Below are positions 33,812 through 37,604 of a stretch of 37,604 nt of DNA, piece by piece. Source of the DNA: Flavobacterium xinjiangense. GTDB lineage: Bacteria > Bacteroidota > Bacteroidia > Flavobacteriales > Flavobacteriaceae. Where the stretch lies: positions 1 through 37,604 of the forward strand of contig NZ_FRCL01000022.1 of the NCBI RefSeq assembly GCF_900142885.1, written 5' to 3'. The translations under genes were made by a program, and so were the position numbers. The notes below the pieces were generated by a model. The model did no database searches. It was not told the DNA's origin and saw only the letters and a program-made list of their open reading frames with translations. Within the stretch, counting starts at the first letter, position 1. Each line of letters opens with the position of its first letter.

Positions 33812-36292
33812 GTGACGAAGATGGAAAAGAGGATAGATGATATTTTACCGATTATGGATGTGGAACATGATTGTATTCTCTCTAAACAGGGAGATGTTAC
33901 CGTGGTATTCAAGGCAGAGTTGCCGGAAATATTCACCTTGTCCGATCAAGAATATGAAGCGTTCCACCAAGCTTGGCTCAAAGCGATCAAATTACTTCCA
34001 AAGTTTAGTGTCTTTCACAAACAGGATTGGTTTATTGACAGCAAGTTTAAAGCCGATTTTACAAATGAGGATACAAGTTTCCTAACCCGCAGCAGTGAAC
34101 GTTTTTTTAATGAGCGTCCTTTTTTGGATCATTCGTGTTACATTTTACTGACTAAAAAACCAGTCGGCAGAAAAACATCAAGTTCCTTGTATTCCAATTT
34201 ACTACGGAATTCAATAGTTCCCGAAGAAACATTAAAAGCAAACCTACGTCAGGAATTTATAGATAGTACGGGGCAGTTCAGACGAATTTTAGAAGACAGC
34301 GGTTTTGTAAAATTGACCCGTCTTAGTAATGGAGAACTCAGAAGTCAGAGCCGAAAGATCGGTATTATTGAGCGTTACTGTTCGCTCTCTGAAAAGGAAG
34401 ACGCTTTTATTTACAAAGATATCGCTTTCAGTGACGGCTTGCAGGTTGGAGATAATCATTGTCAAATTTATACACTGGGTGATGCAGCTGATCTTCCTGC
34501 TCTTTGCGGTTCCAGAATTAATTTTGATAAATACTCAACTGACAAGACCAAATTCAGTATCGGCTTCGCATCAACTTTAGGACAATTACTATCGTGTAAT
34601 CATATTTACAACCAATATATTTTCATTGAAGATGCTCAAAAAACATTGCAGAAGCTAGAGAGTAAAAGATTACGCTTACATTCCTTATCAGCCTACAGCA
34701 GGGAAAATTTAATTGCGCGTGATGCTACTAATGATTTTCTGAATGAAGCGATCGGTCAGCAGCGCTTACCCGTTAAAGCTCATTTTAATGTGTTGGCATG
34801 GTCAGCGGATAAAGAAGAACTGAAAAACATAAAAAATAAGGTTTCCTCCGCATTGGCTCAAATGGATGCGGCAGCCAAGCAAGAAACCGTCGGAGCTGCT
34901 CAGATTTATTGGGCTGGTATTCCGGGTAATGCAGCTGATTTCCCAATGAATGACACTTTCGACACATTTGCGGAGCAGGCAGTTTGCTTCTTGAATATGG
35001 AAACGGGGTATCGATCTTCACTCAGCCCTACCGGAATACGCTTGGGAGACCGTTTGACCGGTAAGCCGGTACATGTTGATATCAGTGATGAACCGATACA
35101 AATGGGTATTTGTACCAACAGAAACAAGTTTATACTTGGGCCTTCAGGCAGTGGAAAATCGTTTTTCACTAACCACATGGTGAGAAGCTATTATGAGCAA
35201 GGTACCCATATTGTGATCGTGGATGTCGGACACAGTTATAAGGGATTGTGTGACATGGTGGGTGGGTATTATTTCACTTATGATGAAAAGAATCCAATCC
35301 GCTTCAATCCTTTTTACATCAGCGAAGGCGATACGCTGGATACAGAGAAAAAAGAAAGCATCAAAACCTTATTGCTAGCGCTGTGGAAAAAAGACGATGA
35401 AACCTTCAACCGAAGTGAATATGTGGCCTTATCCAATGCCTTGCAGATGTACTATGAAAAACTCGAATCAGACAAAGAACTTTTTCCTTGCTTCGATAGT
35501 TTTTACGATTTCCTTAAAGGTGATTTTGTTAAGGTTCTCGAAGAGGATAAGGTGAAGGAAAAAGATTTTGATATTACTAATTTCCTCTATGTGTTGCGCC
35601 CGTATTACAAAGGAGGAGAATTTGATTATCTGCTTAATGCAACTGAAAATCTAGAGTTAATGAAAGAGCGTTTTATTGTGTTCGAACTGGATAATATTAA
35701 GGATCATCCGATTCTTTTTCCGGTTGTCACCATCATTATTATGGAGGTCTTTATCAGCAAGATGCGAAAGCTCAAAGGTATTCGTAAAATGATATTAATT
35801 GAGGAAGCTTGGAAAGCTATTGCTAAGGAAGGTATGGCAGAGTACATAAAGTATTTATTTAAAACTGTAAGAAAATTTTATGGAGAAGCCATAGTGGTCA
35901 CACAGGAGGTTGAAGATATCATTTCCTCACCCGTGGTCAAGCAGGCAATCATCAATAACAGCGATTGCAAAATATTGCTCGACCAAAGTAAATACCAAAA
36001 CAAATTCGACCAGATTCAGGAATTATTGGGACTTACTGAGAAAGAAAAAGCATTGGTGCTGTCGGTCAACAAAGCGAATGACCCGGATAAAAAATACAAA
36101 GAAGTTTTTATTTCCTTGGGAGGAATGCTCTCTAAGGTCTACCGTACGGAAGTATCCCTTGAAGAGTATCTGGCGTATACTACAGAAGAAACTGAAAAAA
36201 TGAAAGTGCAGGCTTATGCCAAAAAATTTGATGGAGATATTAAAAAAGGGATTGCGGCATTGGCTAATGATTTGCGTGATAAACAACGATAA
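33812..36292 (+). CDS. traG: TraG conjugation ATPase (VirB4-type)
   Basis: 826 residues if the GTG at 33812 is used; the ATG at 33821 would shorten it by 3. The C-terminal ATPase half has Walker A GPSGSGKSFF (about residues 445-455) and Walker B with the arginine-rich strand RKMILIEEAWKA (about 658-668), plus VRKFYGEAIVVTQEVEDI. This is the energising ATPase of the type IV secretion/mating apparatus. It follows TraF by 31 bases in the operon. Confidence 0.95.
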   Translation: MTKMEKRIDDILPIMDVEHDCILSKQGDVTVVFKAELPEIFTLSDQEYEAFHQAWLKAIKLLPKFSVFHKQDWFIDSKFKADFTNEDTSFLTRSSERFFNERPFLDHSCYILLTKKPVGRKTSSSLYSNLLRNSIVPEETLKANLRQEFIDSTGQFRRILEDSGFVKLTRLSNGELRSQSRKIGIIERYCSLSEKEDAFIYKDIAFSDGLQVGDNHCQIYTLGDAADLPALCGSRINFDKYSTDKTKFSIGFASTLGQLLSCNHIYNQYIFIEDAQKTLQKLESKRLRLHSLSAYSRENLIARDATNDFLNEAIGQQRLPVKAHFNVLAWSADKEELKNIKNKVSSALAQMDAAAKQETVGAAQIYWAGIPGNAADFPMNDTFDTFAEQAVCFLNMETGYRSSLSPTGIRLGDRLTGKPVHVDISDEPIQMGICTNRNKFILGPSGSGKSFFTNHMVRSYYEQGTHIVIVDVGHSYKGLCDMVGGYYFTYDEKNPIRFNPFYISEGDTLDTEKKESIKTLLLALWKKDDETFNRSEYVALSNALQMYYEKLESDKELFPCFDSFYDFLKGDFVKVLEEDKVKEKDFDITNFLYVLRPYYKGGEFDYLLNATENLELMKERFIVFELDNIKDHPILFPVVTIIIMEVFISKMRKLKGIRKMILIEEAWKAIAKEGMAEYIKYLFKTVRKFYGEAIVVTQEVEDIISSPVVKQAIINNSDCKILLDQSKYQNKFDQIQELLGLTEKEKALVLSVNKANDPDKKYKEVFISLGGMLSKVYRTEVSLEEYLAYTTEETEKMKVQAYAKKFDGDIKKGIAALANDLRDKQR

Positions 36293-36347
36293 TAAAAAGT
36301 TGTAGCCTTTATAAATACTTGAGAAACGAATCTAAAAATTACTACCT

Positions 36348-37040
36348 ATGAAAACGAAGAAAAATATGATGTTGGGTTTGCTTTGTCTACTGCTCCTCAG
36401 TACTCCCGCAAGACCAGCAACAACAGTTACGGCTGTTCCCATAATTGGATTAATCAAAGATGCGATAGCCATGGTCATAAAAGCAATTGATTTACGAATC
36501 CAACGCTTGCAAAACAAAACGATCTGGTTACAGAATGCCCAAAAGCAATTGGAAAATGTCCTTTCCAAAGTGAAACTCGATGAAATTTCCAACTGGACAC
36601 AAAAACAAAAAGAGTTGTATAAAGAGTATTATGACGAACTCGCAAAGGTTAAATCCATAATCACCTATTATCAGCGAATAAGGGACATCACCCAAAAGCA
36701 AATACGGCTCGTTGCCGAATACGAAAGAGCCTGGAAACTATTTCAGCGGGACGATCACTTCAAGATCGAAGAATTGGCATACATGCAAAAAGTATACTCC
36801 GGCATACTGAACGAAAGTATGAAAAATATTGACCAGATTTTTTCAGTTATTAACTCTTTCACGTTGCAAATGAGCGATGCTAAACGGCTTGAAATTATCA
36901 ACACTGCTGCTGATCAGATTGATCAGACATACGATGACCTTTCTCGTTTTAACAGACAAAACATGCAATTAAGCATTCAAAGAGCAAAATCAATTAATGA
37001 TGTGAATGCTGTTAAGAAATTCTACGGTATTCTCAATTGA
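36348..37040 (+). CDS. traI: TraI-like exported conjugal transfer protein
   Basis: 230 residues: signal peptide (MLGLLCLLLLSTPARPATT), then a helical domain (IGLIKDAIAMVIKAIDLRIQ, LQNAQKQLENVLSKVKLDEI, YYDELAKVKSIITYYQRI, ending NAVKKFYGILN). It matches the exported TraI-type (VirB5-position) protein of Bacteroidetes conjugative elements. It follows traG by 55 bases, with no separate TraH in between. Confidence 0.75.
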   Translation: MKTKKNMMLGLLCLLLLSTPARPATTVTAVPIIGLIKDAIAMVIKAIDLRIQRLQNKTIWLQNAQKQLENVLSKVKLDEISNWTQKQKELYKEYYDELAKVKSIITYYQRIRDITQKQIRLVAEYERAWKLFQRDDHFKIEELAYMQKVYSGILNESMKNIDQIFSVINSFTLQMSDAKRLEIINTAADQIDQTYDDLSRFNRQNMQLSIQRAKSINDVNAVKKFYGILN

Positions 37041-37052
37041 AAAACTAAAGTC

Positions 37053-37604
37053 ATGAAAAAGATAGTATTGTTGCTGTTGCTCATGGGACTTTCAAATGGT
37101 ACCCTACTGGCACAAGAAAAACAAAGAGAAGAACTGCTAAAGCAAATTGCAGCATTTAAAGTGTATATCGAATATGCTCAAAAGGGATATTCCATCGCAA
37201 AAAAAGGGCTGAACGCAATAAGCGATTTTAAACGAGGAGAACTGGATCTTCATGCTGATTATTTTAATTCTTTTAATCTAATTAATCCGCAGATAAAACA
37301 CTATAGCAGAGTGGTTCAGATTATTGCACTTCAAGTAAAGATTCTTAAAATCTGTAACCGTACAATAAGAGATGTAAATCAAAATGATCTGTTTCACGGT
37401 AATGAAGTGGCGTACATTAAAAGAGTATTGGACCGATTGATTATCGATTGTGATACAGCTGTAGATGAACTTATTAATGTATTGACTCAAGGGAAACTGG
37501 AAATGAAAGATGATGAGCGATTGGAGCGAATCGATAAACTATATCAAAGTATGCAGGAGAATTATAGTTTTTGCGAGGATTTCAGTAATCAAACCAGAAT
37601 GATG
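37053..37604 (+). CDS. Exported TerB-like protein of the tra operon (3' end cut by window)
   Basis: 184 residues seen, still open at the window edge. Signal peptide (MKKIVLLLLLMGLSNGTLLAQ), then a helical domain starting REELLKQIAAFKVYIEYAQK. Genes of this kind lie between TraI and TraJ in many flavobacterial conjugative elements and are often called TerB-like, though tellurite resistance is unlikely to be their role. It starts 12 bases after the TraI stop. Confidence 0.7.
   Translation, partial: MKKIVLLLLLMGLSNGTLLAQEKQREELLKQIAAFKVYIEYAQKGYSIAKKGLNAISDFKRGELDLHADYFNSFNLINPQIKHYSRVVQIIALQVKILKICNRTIRDVNQNDLFHGNEVAYIKRVLDRLIIDCDTAVDELINVLTQGKLEMKDDERLERIDKLYQSMQENYSFCEDFSNQTRMM

Noticed and set aside
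37053..37604. Tellurite resistance function for the TerB-like tra gene
   Set aside because: It is exported and sits in the tra operon; the name reflects distant similarity only.

Overview
The window comes from a Bacteroidota genome, almost certainly a flavobacterium. It is AT-rich, genes rarely have a Shine-Dalgarno sequence, the promoter-like boxes I can see follow the Bacteroidetes TAnnTTTG form, and several families are typical of the phylum (TraE/TraF/TraG transfer proteins, an RteC-like regulator, an Hc1-like histone protein, Cys-lipobox lipoproteins). It reads as an accessory region or genomic island. No tRNA, rRNA or CRISPR array was seen.

Region by region: (1) 1-345 is the right end of an IS21-family element (3' part of istB plus three tandem terminal repeats). 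(2) 365-9290 is a run of plus-strand, defence-like modules: a Kiwa-like two-gene pair (965-2337) bracketed by two related stem-loops; a three-gene cassette of sce7726-like nuclease, sce7725-like protein and zinc-ribbon/HEPN-RES protein (2715-5547); a DUF2971 protein; a relic of an IS1182-type transposase; a solitary HsdR-N-like nuclease-fold protein in cassette-like flanks; and a small unknown protein. (3) 9472-12526 is a compact minus-strand operon of an unknown 416-aa protein, a ComEC-type MBL hydrolase and a four-helix membrane protein, closed by a good intrinsic terminator. (4) 12678-16896 is a minus-strand run of nine closely packed genes: DUF4177, YidD-like, two small Cys-rich proteins, DUF4236, TerB-like, a large coiled-coil membrane protein, a VWA-like lipoprotein and a small secreted Cys protein. 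(5) 17058-19454 is a TPR histidine kinase lipoprotein plus response regulator, beside a small lipoprotein and a divergent membrane protein with helically phased ATTCC repeats in front of it.

(6) 21233-23763 carries a Crp/Fnr regulator, an SDR oxidoreductase and a VOC protein between two 30-bp direct repeats, which suggests a cassette that moved as a unit. (7) 24104-26200 holds two genes broken by frameshifts (a 166-aa unknown and a Nudix hydrolase), separated by a striking 102-bp-period tandem array whose units each contain a ~24-bp palindrome. (8) 26269-32168 has a histone H1-like gene, a TPR-AraC membrane regulator, a lipoprotein and small membrane protein, an AraC regulator and an RteC-like regulator. 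(9) 32468 to the end is the start of a Bacteroidetes conjugative transfer operon (TraD-position membrane protein, TraE, TraF, TraG ATPase, TraI-like, TerB-like), running off the window.

Overall picture (inference): the window is the cargo and control side of an integrative conjugative element or a composite island next to one. Its cargo is defence-like and sensory modules, some flanked by recombination-like repeats. The strongest candidates for undescribed biology are the sce7726/sce7725/RES cassette, the MBL/membrane/416-aa operon, and the 102-bp palindrome array.
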